A stretch of DNA of 64,000 bases from Porphyrobacter sp. (GTDB lineage: Bacteria > Pseudomonadota > Alphaproteobacteria > Sphingomonadales > Sphingomonadaceae): the NCBI GenBank assembly GCA_016125555.1, contig WGLN01000014.1:1-64000 (forward strand), in the 5' to 3' direction. The translations under genes and the position numbers were made by a program. Under the pieces are notes generated by a model. That model saw only the letters and a list, made by a program, of their open reading frames with translations, did not search any database and had not been told where the DNA came from. This document shows positions 26,834-35,933 of this stretch, in pieces. Position 1 is the first letter of the stretch, and each line of letters opens with the position of its first letter.

Positions 26834-29188
26834 ATGCCCAGTTTCGCCCAGAACCTCGAACGGACCCTGCACAACGCGCTCGGCAACGCCTCCGAGCGCA
26901 AGCACGAATACGCGACGCTCGAGCACTTGCTTCTGGCGCTGATCGACGACGAGGATGCGGCCCAGGTGATGGCCGCCTGCGGGGTCGACCTTGCCGAACT
27001 GGGCGAGGTGGTGAAACAGTATCTCGACCAGGAATACCAGAGCCTCAAGACCGAGGACGGCGCCGATCCGCAGCCCACCGCCGGCTTCCAGCGGGTGATC
27101 CAGCGCGCGATCCTGCACGTCCAGTCCTCGGGGAAAGACACCGTCACCGGCGCCAACGTGCTGGTCGCGCTGTTCTCCGAGCGCGACAGCTACGCGGTCT
27201 ATTTCCTCCAGCAGCAGGACATGAGCCGGCTGGATGCGGTGAGCTACATCAGCCACGGCATCGGCAAGGGCGGGCGGCAGATCGAGAGCAAGACCCCGCA
27301 GGGCGCCGACAAGGCCGAGGAAGCGCAGACCGCCAAGGAAGGCGGCAGCAAGAAGGAAACCGCGCTCGACCAGTTCACCGTCAACCTCAACGCCAAGGCC
27401 GAGGCCGGGAAGATCGACCCGCTGATCGGCCGCGGGCCGGAGGTCGACCGGACGATCCAGATCCTGTGCCGCCGCTCCAAGAACAACCCGCTCTACGTGG
27501 GCGATCCCGGCGTCGGCAAGACCGCCATCGCCGAGGGCCTCGCGCGCAAGATCATCGAGGGCGACGTGCCCGAGGTGCTGAAGGAGGCGGTGATCTACTC
27601 GCTCGACATGGGCGCGCTGCTCGCCGGCACGCGCTATCGCGGCGACTTCGAGGAGCGATTGAAGCAGGTCGTCTCGGAACTCGAAGGCATGCCCCACGCG
27701 GTGCTGTTCATCGACGAGATCCACACCGTGATCGGCGCAGGCGCGACCAGCGGCGGGGCGATGGACGCCTCGAACCTGTTGAAGCCGGCGCTGTCGAGCG
27801 GCGCGATCCGCTGCATCGGCTCGACCACCTACAAGGAGTTCCGCAACCACTTCGAGAAGGACCGCGCGCTGTTGCGCCGGTTCCAGAAGATCGACGTGAA
27901 CGAGCCGACCATCGAAGACACGATCAAGATCCTCAAGGGCCTGCGTTCCGCCTTCGAGGATCACCACAAGGTCAAGTACACGCCCGACGCGATCAAGACC
28001 GCGGTCGAGCTCTCGGCGCGCTACATCAACGACCGCAAGCTGCCCGACAAGGCGATCGACGTGATCGACGAGGTGGGCGCGATGCAGATGCTCGTGCCGC
28101 CCAGCCGCCGCAAGAAGACCATCACCGCGCGCGAGATCGAGGCGGTGATCGCGACCATGGCGCGCATCCCGCCCAAGTCAGTTTCGAAGGACGACAAGAA
28201 GGCGCTCGAGAACCTCGAACGCGATCTCAAGCACGTGGTGTTCGGGCAGGACGAGGCAATCCACCGCCTGTCGACCGCGATGAAGCTGTCGCGGGCCGGC
28301 CTGCGCGATCCCGACAAGCCAATCGGCAGCTTCCTGTTCTCCGGCCCCACCGGCGTCGGCAAGACCGAGGTCGCGCGCCAGCTCGCCAGCATCATGGGGA
28401 TCGAGCTGAAGCGCTTCGACATGTCGGAATACATGGAGCGCCACTCGGTCAGCCGCCTGATCGGCGCGCCTCCGGGCTATGTCGGCTATGATCAGGGCGG
28501 GCTGCTGACCGATGCAGTCGACCAGAACCCGCACTGCGTGTTGCTGCTCGACGAGATCGAGAAGGCCCACCCGGACCTGTTCAACATCCTCTTGCAGGTG
28601 ATGGACAACGGGCGGCTCACCGATCACCACGGCAAGACGGTCGATTTCCGCAACGTGGTGCTCATCATGACCACCAATGCGGGCGCCGCCGATATGGCGC
28701 GGCAGGGCATCGGCTTCGGCGACGTGTCGAAGGAGGACGCGGGCGAGGAAGCGGTGAAGAAGATGTTTACCCCCGAGTTCCGCAACCGTCTCGATGCCAT
28801 CGTGCCCTTCGCCTATCTCGGCCGGTCGACCGTGGCGCGGGTGGTGGACAAGTTCATCCTCGAACTCGAGCTCCAGCTCGCCGAGCAGAACGTCCACATC
28901 CAGTTCGACGGCGACGCGCGCGCGTGGCTCGCGGACAAGGGCTATGACAAGCTCTACGGCGCGCGTCCGATGGGCCGCCTGATCCAGGAGAAGATCAAGC
29001 AGCCGCTCGCCGAGGAACTGCTGTTCGGCAAGCTGTCGGGCGGCGGCGAGGTCCACGTGGGCATCAAGGACGGCAAACCCGCCTTCGAGATGACCCCGGC
29101 CCCGCCCAAGGCCAAGCCCAAGCGCAAGACGGCGGCGAAAAAGAAGCCCGCCACGAAGAAGCCCGTGCCCGAGGCAGGCGAGGGCTGA
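26834..29188 (+). CDS. clpA: ATP-dependent Clp protease ATP-binding subunit ClpA
   Basis: 784 residues. Clp N-domain (1-145), first AAA+ module with GDPGVGKT (~223-230) and second with GPTGVGKT (~503-510), each followed by Walker B (LFIDEIHT, LLLDEIEKAHPD). The ClpP-docking loop reads IGF (QGIGFGD) where E. coli has IGL, so partnership with ClpP is expected. It unfolds substrates and feeds ClpP. No clpS lies directly upstream, unlike the common clpS-clpA arrangement. The last ~28 residues (PPKAKPKRKTAAKKKPATKK and onward) form a lysine/proline/alanine-rich tail not present in standard ClpA. Confidence 0.97.
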   Translation: MPSFAQNLERTLHNALGNASERKHEYATLEHLLLALIDDEDAAQVMAACGVDLAELGEVVKQYLDQEYQSLKTEDGADPQPTAGFQRVIQRAILHVQSSGKDTVTGANVLVALFSERDSYAVYFLQQQDMSRLDAVSYISHGIGKGGRQIESKTPQGADKAEEAQTAKEGGSKKETALDQFTVNLNAKAEAGKIDPLIGRGPEVDRTIQILCRRSKNNPLYVGDPGVGKTAIAEGLARKIIEGDVPEVLKEAVIYSLDMGALLAGTRYRGDFEERLKQVVSELEGMPHAVLFIDEIHTVIGAGATSGGAMDASNLLKPALSSGAIRCIGSTTYKEFRNHFEKDRALLRRFQKIDVNEPTIEDTIKILKGLRSAFEDHHKVKYTPDAIKTAVELSARYINDRKLPDKAIDVIDEVGAMQMLVPPSRRKKTITAREIEAVIATMARIPPKSVSKDDKKALENLERDLKHVVFGQDEAIHRLSTAMKLSRAGLRDPDKPIGSFLFSGPTGVGKTEVARQLASIMGIELKRFDMSEYMERHSVSRLIGAPPGYVGYDQGGLLTDAVDQNPHCVLLLDEIEKAHPDLFNILLQVMDNGRLTDHHGKTVDFRNVVLIMTTNAGAADMARQGIGFGDVSKEDAGEEAVKKMFTPEFRNRLDAIVPFAYLGRSTVARVVDKFILELELQLAEQNVHIQFDGDARAWLADKGYDKLYGARPMGRLIQEKIKQPLAEELLFGKLSGGGEVHVGIKDGKPAFEMTPAPPKAKPKRKTAAKKKPATKKPVPEAGEG

Positions 29189-29217
29189 TTTCCGGCGCGT
29201 TCCGCATCGATTCCCGG

Positions 29218-29252
29218 GCGGCGGGGGTGCTGATCGGCACCTCCGCCGCTTT
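29218..29252 (+). terminator. Probable clpA terminator
   Basis: A 13-bp stem with one mismatch: GCGGCGGGGGTGC (29218-29230), a 6-base loop, GCACCTCCGCCGC (29237-29249), then TTT. Located 30 bases after the clpA stop. Confidence 0.65.
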
Positions 29253-29404
29253 CGCATCGGCCTGACGCGGCAGGCGATGACTGCCCACCTCGCAGGGGCA
29301 AAGCGGCGTTGACCGGGACCGGTGCATTGGCGAAGAAGAGCGGGGCGGCGCCGCGACCCGACGAGGAAGGTGCCGCCCGCAATCGTGATCGAGAGGGGAT
29401 GCCA

Positions 29405-31156
29405 ATGATCCGGACGCCGTTGTTTCTCGCGAGCGGCGCTGCCGTCGCGCTGCTTCTCAATCCCGCGGCAGTTGTCGCCCAGGACGAAGCGCCGCCGCCG
29501 CCGCTGTCCAAGCGCACGATCGAGAGCGGCTTGCCGATGAGCGCCAACCAGAAGGCGACCGGGCTCGATGCGCTCGACCTCGCGCTCAAGATCGATCCGA
29601 TCGCGGCGCGGATCGACGGGACGGCGCGCTACGCGCTGACGGCGCTCGCCCCGATGACCAGAGTGGAGTTCGACCTCGACCCGCGCTACGCGATTTCGGC
29701 AGTGTCGCTCAACGATGTGCCCGTCCCCGCGACGGCGTGGCGCAACGACGACGGACAGCTCTCGATCGACCTGCCCGCCAAGGCCTCGCGGGGCGAGAAG
29801 ATCGCGGTGGAGATCCGTTACGGCGGACGGCCGCACATCGCCGAGCGCGCGCCTTGGGAGGGCGGGATCATGTGGCGCCTGACCCCCGCCGGACAGCCGT
29901 GGATCGCCACCGCCAACCAGAACGAGGGCTGCGACATCCTGTGGCCGTGCATCGACAGCTCGGCCAAGCGCGTCGCGACCACCAATATCGCCTTCACCGT
30001 CCCGGCGCCGCTGGTCGCTGCCGGAAACGGCACCTTCGTCGGGCGGAGCGACGAGAACGGCTGGACGACCTGGAGATGGCGCGCCCGCAATCTCAACATG
30101 TACGGGCTGACGCTGAACATCGGGCCCTTCGGAAAAGTCGAGAAGACCTACGAGAGCCGCTTCGGCAACAGCTTCCCGATCGATTTCTGGTATCTGCCCG
30201 GCCATCGCGAGAAGGCCGCCGCGCTGGTCGATCAGCTCGCCGACGCGATCGCCTTCTTCGAGCGCACCATCGGCCCCTTTCCCTTCGGCGACGAGAAGGC
30301 GGGGATCGTCGAGACCCCTCACCTCGGCATGGAGCACCAGACCATCAACGGCTACGGCAATGGCTTCAAGCTGGCGCCGGAAGGCTACGACTGGCTGATG
30401 CAGCACGAGTTCGCGCATGAATGGTTCGCCAACCAGCTGGCCGAGACCGAGCCCAAGCACATGTGGCTCCAGGAAGGGCTCGGCAGCTACATGCAGCCGC
30501 TCTACATGCAGCAGGCGCGCGGCGAACAGCTCTACCAGGCGCTCTTGTGGGACATGCGCAAGAAGATCGTCGCGAAAGTCCCGCTGGTGCCGGACGAATA
30601 TCTGCCCAGTTCCTACTACAACGACAAGGACGCCGGGTGGGGGAGCGACATCTACGCCAAGGGGGCATGGATCGCGCACACCCTGCGCGGCCTGATCGGC
30701 GACGAGGCCTTCTTCACCGCGCTGCGCACCACGGTCTATGGCCGCCCGGACCCGGCACCGGGGAACTTCGCGCCGGTCTATCGCACCACCGACGATTTTC
30801 GCCGCGAGGCGGAAAAGGCCAGCGGGCGCGATCTCGGGTGGTTCTTCGATGCCTATCTCCACCAGGGCCCCCTGCCCAAGCTGGAGGTGACGCGCGACGG
30901 GCAGCGGCTGGACCTTGCGTGGACCACTGCCGGGGGGACGCCGTTCCCGATGCCGGTCGAGGTGCGGGTGGGATCGCGCGTGGTCCGCGTCGACATGGCC
31001 GGCGGCAAGGGCAGCGTCGCGCTGGATGAGGACGGCGGCGACTACACCGTCGACCCTGCCAACAAGATCCTGCGGGACGATCCGGCGATCGCCGCCTGGC
31101 AGGCGCAGGAAAAGGCCGCCAAGGAGGCCGAGGCGAAGCCTGCCAAGGGCAAGTGA
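29405..31156 (+). CDS. Exported M1-family zinc aminopeptidase
   Basis: 583 residues from ATG 29405, with GAGAGGGG suitably upstream. The signal peptide covers residues 1-~25 (cut after VVAQ). The M1 beta-saddle domain is followed by the catalytic domain with H334-EFA-H338 and E357 in WLQEGLG as zinc ligands. The exopeptidase motif usually written GAMEN reads GMEHQ here (in PHLGMEHQTINGYG), as in a subset of M1 proteins. A DLGWFFDAYLHQGPLP segment and a short beta domain close the protein. Its C-terminus is a lysine/alanine/glutamate-rich tail. Expected role: periplasmic or exported peptide trimming. It is a single gene after clpA. Confidence 0.92.
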   Translation: MIRTPLFLASGAAVALLLNPAAVVAQDEAPPPPLSKRTIESGLPMSANQKATGLDALDLALKIDPIAARIDGTARYALTALAPMTRVEFDLDPRYAISAVSLNDVPVPATAWRNDDGQLSIDLPAKASRGEKIAVEIRYGGRPHIAERAPWEGGIMWRLTPAGQPWIATANQNEGCDILWPCIDSSAKRVATTNIAFTVPAPLVAAGNGTFVGRSDENGWTTWRWRARNLNMYGLTLNIGPFGKVEKTYESRFGNSFPIDFWYLPGHREKAAALVDQLADAIAFFERTIGPFPFGDEKAGIVETPHLGMEHQTINGYGNGFKLAPEGYDWLMQHEFAHEWFANQLAETEPKHMWLQEGLGSYMQPLYMQQARGEQLYQALLWDMRKKIVAKVPLVPDEYLPSSYYNDKDAGWGSDIYAKGAWIAHTLRGLIGDEAFFTALRTTVYGRPDPAPGNFAPVYRTTDDFRREAEKASGRDLGWFFDAYLHQGPLPKLEVTRDGQRLDLAWTTAGGTPFPMPVEVRVGSRVVRVDMAGGKGSVALDEDGGDYTVDPANKILRDDPAIAAWQAQEKAAKEAEAKPAKGK

Positions 31157-31192
31157 CGGAACCGGGCCGCAGCCTGCGCGGTTGAAGCTGAT

Positions 31193-32197
31193 GTGACCGC
31201 GCCCAGCTCCTGGATCCGCCCCGAACCGCACGGCATTCATGTCGTGCCCGCCGACGCATGGGTCGATCCCGCGCGCCCGGTCCCGCGCGCGCTGGTCACC
31301 CACGGCCATGCCGACCACGCCCGCGGAGGGCACGGGGAAACCATCGCCACCCCGGCGACGCTCGCGATCATGGAATTGCGCTATCAGACGCGCGAGGGCG
31401 CGGTGCCGGTGGAATATGGCGAGACGGTCAGCATCGGCGGAGGGGTCACCGCCACCTTCCTGCCCGCCGGACACGTGCTCGGCTCGGCGCAGATCCTGCT
31501 CGAACACGCCGGCGAGCGGGTGGTCGTCACCGGGGATTACAAGCGCGCGCCCGATCCGACCTGCGAAGCCTTCGCGGTCACCCCTTGCGACATCTTCATC
31601 ACCGAGGCGACCTTCGGCCTGCCGGTCTTCACCCACCCGCCGATCGCCGAGGAAATCAGCAAGCTGTTGAAATCGCTTGCCAATCATCCCGAAGGCTGTG
31701 TCCTCGTCGGGGCCTATGCGCTGGGCAAGGCGCAGCGCGTGATCGCCGAACTCAGGGCGTCAGGGCATCATGACGCCATCTATATCCACGGCGCGATGGA
31801 GGCCATGTGCCGCCTCTACGAGGACCACGGCGTCCCGCTCGGCGAATTGCGGCTGGTGAGCGAGGCGAGCAAGGAGGACATGCGCGGGCACATCGTCGTC
31901 GCGCCGCCTTCCGCGCTCGCCGACCGCTGGAGCCGCCGCCTGCCCGACCCGCTCACCGCGATGGCTTCGGGGTGGATGCGGGTCCGCCAGCGCGCCCGCC
32001 AGCGCGGGGTCGAACTGCCGCTGGTTATCTCGGACCATGCCGACTGGAACGAACTCACCCGCACGATTGGCGAGGTGAACCCGCAGGAGACCTGGATCAC
32101 TCACGGGCGCGAGGAGGCGCTGCTGCGCTGGTGCCAGCTGAACCAGCGCCGCGCCCGCGCGCTCGCCCTCGTCGGCTACGAGGACGAGGACGACTGA
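31193..32197 (+). CDS. Ligase-associated DNA exonuclease (MBL-fold, SNM1/CPSF-like)
   Basis: 334 residues. GTG start at 31193; an ATG two bases earlier is out of frame. Metallo-beta-lactamase motif THGHADHARGG (HxHxDH) near residue 37, TGDYKRAPDP, and the C-terminal beta-CASP elements including ISDHADWNELTR and the WITHGREE histidine. The family is the exonuclease encoded next to bacterial ATP-dependent ligases of the LigB type in a repair cassette. Its stop overlaps the ligase start (TGATG). The other two cassette members, the Lhr-like helicase and the PdeM phosphoesterase, are not nearby. Confidence 0.93.
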   Translation: MTAPSSWIRPEPHGIHVVPADAWVDPARPVPRALVTHGHADHARGGHGETIATPATLAIMELRYQTREGAVPVEYGETVSIGGGVTATFLPAGHVLGSAQILLEHAGERVVVTGDYKRAPDPTCEAFAVTPCDIFITEATFGLPVFTHPPIAEEISKLLKSLANHPEGCVLVGAYALGKAQRVIAELRASGHHDAIYIHGAMEAMCRLYEDHGVPLGELRLVSEASKEDMRGHIVVAPPSALADRWSRRLPDPLTAMASGWMRVRQRARQRGVELPLVISDHADWNELTRTIGEVNPQETWITHGREEALLRWCQLNQRRARALALVGYEDEDD

Positions 32198-33795
32198 TGG
32201 AGGAGTTCGCCGCCCTCCTCGATGCGCTGGTCTACACCACCAGCCGCAACCGCAAGCTGGCGCTGATCGCCGACTACCTGCGCCGCGCGCCCGATCCCGA
32301 CCGCGGCTGGGCGCTGGCCGGGCTGACCGGAGGGCTGGACTTCCCGGCCGTGAAGTCCTCGACCGTCCGCAACCTCATGATGGAGCGCATCGACCCGGTG
32401 CTGTGGACCCTGAGCCGCGATTTCGTCGGCGACACGGCAGAAACCGCGAGCCTGTTGTGGCCCGAGGCCGAGGATGCGCCGCCGCAGGCGGACCTCTCGC
32501 TCGCCGAGGTGATCGAGCGCCTAGCCGCCCTCACCCGCGCCACCGCGCCCAAGGAACTGCCCGGGCTGTTCGACCGGCTCGATCCCAAGGGCCGCTACGC
32601 GCTGATCAAGCTGGCGACCGGCGGGATGCGCGTCGGCGTCTCGGCGCGGCTCGCCAAGACTGCCTTCGCGCAGGCCTTCGGCGTCAATGTCGAGGAGGTC
32701 GAGGAATATTGGCACGCCCTTGCCCCGCCCTACACCGAACTGTTCGACTGGGCGGCCAAGGGCGGCGCGCCGCCCGATCTCGCCAACGTGCCGCGCTTCC
32801 GCCCGTTCATGCTTGCCCATCCGCTCGAGGAGGGCACAGTCGACCTCGCCGAATATGCCGCCGAGTGGAAATGGGACGGCATCCGCGTGCAACTGGTCCG
32901 CGCCGGCGGCGAGACGCGAATCTACTCACGCTCGGGCGACGATATTTCCGCGACCTTCCCTGAACTGCTCGACGCCCTGCCGATGGACGCCGTGCTCGAC
33001 GGGGAGCTGCTGGTGCGTGGCTCTGCGCAGGGCGGGGAAGCCGGCGGCGCGGCGAGTTTCAACGCGCTCCAGCAGCGGCTCGGGCGCAAGACGGTCTCGA
33101 AAGCGATGCTGCGCGACTACCCGGCCTTCGTGCGGCTCTACGACGTGCTGCTGCTCGAAGGCGAGGATTGGCGCGAGGCCCCGTGGAAGTCGCGCCGCGC
33201 GACTTTGGAGGCGCTGATGGCGCGGCTCCCGGCTGACCGCTTCGACCTTTCCGCGCTGGTCGAGGCGGAGGACTTCGCCCATCTCGCCCGCATCCGCGAA
33301 GGCGCCCGCGACGAGGCGATCGAGGGGCTGATGCTCAAGCACCGCGAGAGCGCCTATCTCGCCGGGCGCAAGGTCGGGCTGTGGTACAAGTGGAAGCGCG
33401 ATCCGCTGCTGGTCGATTGCGTGGTGATGTATGCCCAGCGCGGCAGCGGCAAGCGGTCGAGCTTCTATTCCGACTACACCTTCGGCTGCTGGGACGGCGA
33501 TCCCGATGCGGGCGCGGAGCTGCTCCCGGTGGGCAAGGCCTATTCGGGCTTCACCGATGCCGAACTCAAGAAACTCGACCGCTTCGTGCGGCAGAACACG
33601 GTGAACAAGTTCGGCCCGGTGCGCGAGGTCAAGCGCGAGCTGGTGTTCGAGGTCGCATTCGATTCCGTCCATGCCAGCAAGCGCCACAAGAGCGGCCTTG
33701 CCATGCGCTTTCCCCGCATCCACCGCATCCGCTGGGACAAGCCCGCGCACGAGGCCGACCGGGTGGAGAACCTTCGTGCGCTAATCAAAGATTAG
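32197..33795 (+). CDS. ATP-dependent DNA ligase (LigB/LigC-like, cassette type)
   Basis: 532 residues. N-terminal DNA-binding domain (~1-190; GLFDRLDPKGRYALIKLATGG, split at L), nucleotidyltransferase domain with motif I E-W-K225-W-D-G-I-R, the adenylated lysine, motif III RIYSRSGDD and FPELLDALP, DAVLDGEL, motif IV EGLMLK, motif V WYKWKRD, and an OB-fold C-terminal domain. It seals nicks with ATP and is additional to the NAD-dependent LigA expected in any bacterium. Overlap with the exonuclease gene shows co-translation. A hairpin-repeat relative starts two bases after the stop. Confidence 0.95.
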   Translation: MEEFAALLDALVYTTSRNRKLALIADYLRRAPDPDRGWALAGLTGGLDFPAVKSSTVRNLMMERIDPVLWTLSRDFVGDTAETASLLWPEAEDAPPQADLSLAEVIERLAALTRATAPKELPGLFDRLDPKGRYALIKLATGGMRVGVSARLAKTAFAQAFGVNVEEVEEYWHALAPPYTELFDWAAKGGAPPDLANVPRFRPFMLAHPLEEGTVDLAEYAAEWKWDGIRVQLVRAGGETRIYSRSGDDISATFPELLDALPMDAVLDGELLVRGSAQGGEAGGAASFNALQQRLGRKTVSKAMLRDYPAFVRLYDVLLLEGEDWREAPWKSRRATLEALMARLPADRFDLSALVEAEDFAHLARIREGARDEAIEGLMLKHRESAYLAGRKVGLWYKWKRDPLLVDCVVMYAQRGSGKRSSFYSDYTFGCWDGDPDAGAELLPVGKAYSGFTDAELKKLDRFVRQNTVNKFGPVREVKRELVFEVAFDSVHASKRHKSGLAMRFPRIHRIRWDKPAHEADRVENLRALIKD

Positions 33796-33797
33796 CT

Positions 33798-33895
33798 GAT
33801 CCTCGGCGGGTTCTTCCGCAGGACTACGTCCGGCTCCAGGCGCCTGCGGGCGGGCAGTCGCCCTTGCGGCCCTGCGGGCCGGAACGAGCGTTGAT
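33798..33895 (+). repeat. Dispersed stop-codon-associated repeat, copy 4 (lacking first hairpin)
   Basis: Starts just behind the ligase stop with CCTCGGCGGGTTCTTCC, corresponding to the core of copy 1 (CCTCGGCGCTGTTCCTCC). It continues with GTCCGG, the shared tract GGCGCCTGCGGGCGG, TCGCCCTTGCG as in copy 2, and a CCCTGCGGGCCGG palindromic end. It covers nearly the whole gap to the next gene. Confidence 0.6.
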
Positions 33896-33925
33896 AAAGG
33901 ACTGAGGCGGGCGTAAGCCTGCGCG

Positions 33926-34441
33926 ATGCAAACCGCCTCGCTCCTGCTCACCACCTATGACAACCTGCTCGGCTCGCTCGACGGCTGGCTGGCCAAGGCC
34001 GCCGAACATGCCGATGGCGACGCGCTGCTGACGCGGCGGCTGGTGGAGGACATGTTCCCCCTCGCCCGTCAGATCCGCTTCGCCTGCAACCTGCCGGGCG
34101 AAGCGATGGCCGCGGTGGCGGGGGCCGGGTTCTCCTCGAGCGACATCGACGACGAGACGCTCTCCGCCGCGCGCGAGCGGGTAGGCGCCACGCGTGCGCT
34201 GGTCGCCGGTTGGCGCAAGACACCCTTCGGCGCCGACGATGCTCCGGTCGAATTCTCGCTCGCGAACGGCATGACCTTCGACCTCGACACCCAGAGCTAT
34301 GTGCGCGACTGGGCCCTGCCGCAGTTCTATTTCCACCTGATGAGCGCCTATGCGATCCTGCGCAGTGCGGGTGTGCCGCTCGGCAAGGCGGACTATGTCG
34401 GCTTCATGTTCCAGTATCTGCGCCGGCCGCCTGCCGACTGA
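33926..34441 (+). CDS. DUF1993 family protein
   Basis: 171 residues, helical. Matches the DUF1993 pattern (TYDNLLGSLDGWLAKAAEHA, LVEDMFPLARQIRFACNLPG, FDLDTQSYVRDWALPQFYFH and MSAYAILRSAGVPLGKADYVG, each shown only in part). The family is a four-helix DinB-like fold of unknown role. No metal-binding histidine triad is obvious. It is followed 12 bases later by the DUF1275 gene, probably as an operon. Confidence 0.85.
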   Translation: MQTASLLLTTYDNLLGSLDGWLAKAAEHADGDALLTRRLVEDMFPLARQIRFACNLPGEAMAAVAGAGFSSSDIDDETLSAARERVGATRALVAGWRKTPFGADDAPVEFSLANGMTFDLDTQSYVRDWALPQFYFHLMSAYAILRSAGVPLGKADYVGFMFQYLRRPPAD

Positions 34442-34453
34442 CGCGCGGCCCGG

Positions 34454-35101
34454 ATGCACCGCTACGACCCTTCGCGCCAGCGTCTCGCGCTCGGGCTTGC
34501 CGGGCTCGCGGGGCTGGTGGACGCGACCGGCTTCGTGGTGGCGAAGGGCTATTTCACCTCCTTCATGTCGGGCAACACCACGCGGATGGGGACCGAGCTG
34601 GTCGAACGGCCCGCGCTCGCGGCATTGCCCTTCGCGCTGATCGCCTGCTTCCTCGGCGGGGTGGTCGCGGGCGCGCTGGTGCGGCGGCGCAGCGAGGGAC
34701 GGCACAAGCGGGTGCTGCTGGCGCTAGTCGCGCTGCTGCTGGCGAGCGGCGCCGCGGCGCTGGCGACGGGGGTGACGCTCGCCTTCCTGCTGGTCTCGGC
34801 CGCGGCTATGGGAATGGCGAACAATGTCTTCGCGCGCGACGGCGAGGTGACGGTGGGCGTCACCTACATGACTGGCGCGCTGGTGCGCTTCGGCCAAGGG
34901 CTCGCCGCAAGGCTCGACGGGCAGGACCTGCCGAGCGCGCGCGGCTATGGCCTGCTGTGGAGTGCGCTGGCGCTCGGCGCCGTGGCGGGCGGGGCGCTGT
35001 GCCTGCGCTCGCCGCTGCTGGCGGCGGGATGCGGGGTCGCCGGCGCGGCGGCGCTGTGGGGACTCGCCCTGCGGGTCGAGCGTCAGTCGGACGCGAGTTG
35101 A
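34454..35101 (+). CDS. DUF1275 (YoaK-like) membrane protein
   Basis: 215 residues with six predicted membrane helices. The family signature is LAGLVDATGFVVAKGYFTSF (residues ~18-37) followed by MSGNTTR, and VGVTYMTGALVRFGQGLA in the second half. Transport role suspected for the family but substrate unknown. Its last 19 bases overlap the convergent DUF167 gene on the other strand. Confidence 0.88.
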   Translation: MHRYDPSRQRLALGLAGLAGLVDATGFVVAKGYFTSFMSGNTTRMGTELVERPALAALPFALIACFLGGVVAGALVRRRSEGRHKRVLLALVALLLASGAAALATGVTLAFLLVSAAAMGMANNVFARDGEVTVGVTYMTGALVRFGQGLAARLDGQDLPSARGYGLLWSALALGAVAGGALCLRSPLLAAGCGVAGAAALWGLALRVERQSDAS

Positions 35102-35367
35102 AAGACCTTCTGCCGCGAAGTCGCGCCGCGCAACAGAGCGAGGCGGGACCGCGGGATGCCGAGCGCCCGTGCCAGCAGCACCGTCACCGCTTCGTTGGCG
35201 GCGCCCCTGTCCGCAGGGGCGCGCACCCTCACCAGCACCGCGTCGGCGGCAAGGGTGATCGCTTCCTCGCGTGCGCCGGGCGTCGCCTTCACCGTCAGCC
35301 GCCCCTGCGGATCGACCCGCGCCCGCAGATCATCCGCGGCCGGGAGCGCCGGGCCGGGCCGCGCCAT
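35083..35367 (-). CDS. DUF167/YggU family protein
   Basis: 94 residues. Family core: GRLTVKATPGAREEAI, VLVRVRAPADRGAANEAV, LARALGIPRSRLALLRGATSRQK (partly shown). A small alpha/beta protein of unknown function. ATG 35367 overlaps the TGA of the carbonic anhydrase-like gene by one base (TGATG). It is the last of five tightly packed minus-strand genes beginning with hemB, and its 3' end overlaps the convergent DUF1275 gene by 19 bases. Confidence 0.9.
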   Translation of the reverse strand: MARPGPALPAADDLRARVDPQGRLTVKATPGAREEAITLAADAVLVRVRAPADRGAANEAVTVLLARALGIPRSRLALLRGATSRQKVFQLASD

Positions 35368-35933
35368 CAGGCGAGCGCGGCGGCGACCGCCTCGGCGTGA
35401 TGCCTGGCGTTCTCGGCGTAATGCGCGGTGCCCATGCGCATCCCCATGATCGCCGCATCGTCGAGATCGCGCATCTTCCTTGCCGGACGGCCGCCCCACA
35501 GCTCGCGCGCCTCCATCACCTTGCCCTCGGTCAGCATCGCGCCCGCCGCCAGCATCGCGTCCGAGCCGATCACCGCCTTGTTCATCGCGATCGCGCCAAG
35601 GCCGACGAAGCCGCGATCGTGGATCGTGCAGCCATGGACACAAGCCAAGTGCCCGATCAGCACGTCGTCGCCGATGATCAGCGGCGAGCCCTCGGGATCG
35701 CCCGGGCGCGGCGGGTCGCAGTGCAGCACGCTCCCGTCCTGAACATTGCTGCGGGCGCCGATGACGATCCGTGACACATCGGCGCGCAGCACGCAATTGT
35801 ACCAGATCGAGCTGCCCTCCCCGATGGTGACATCGCCGATGATGGTGCAGCCGGGCGCGACGAAGGCGCTATCGTGGATCTGCGGGGTCTTCCCGTGGAT
35901 CGGGACGATGTTGACGCCCGGTCGGTGGGTCAT
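35367..35933 (-). CDS. Gamma carbonic anhydrase family protein (left-handed beta-helix)
   Basis: 188 residues. Hexapeptide-repeat trimeric fold: FVAPGCTIIGDVTIGEGSSI, WYNCVLRADVSRIVIGARSN, GSVLHCD, IIGDDVLIGHLACVHGC, with the three zinc-site histidines in VLHCD, LIGHLAC and VHGC. A C-terminal helix closes the fold. Members include CaiE/YrdA-like proteins without shown carbonic anhydrase activity, so the reaction is open. ATG 35933 has a GGGAG site and overlaps the TGA of the upstream GNAT gene (ATGA). Confidence 0.93.
   Translation of the reverse strand: MTHRPGVNIVPIHGKTPQIHDSAFVAPGCTIIGDVTIGEGSSIWYNCVLRADVSRIVIGARSNVQDGSVLHCDPPRPGDPEGSPLIIGDDVLIGHLACVHGCTIHDRGFVGLGAIAMNKAVIGSDAMLAAGAMLTEGKVMEARELWGGRPARKMRDLDDAAIMGMRMGTAHYAENARHHAEAVAAALA

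Noticed and set aside
28178-31687. 1169-residue open frame antisense to clpA and the aminopeptidase
   Set aside because: Both plus-strand genes have complete family motifs. The antisense frame is a product of high GC at third positions.
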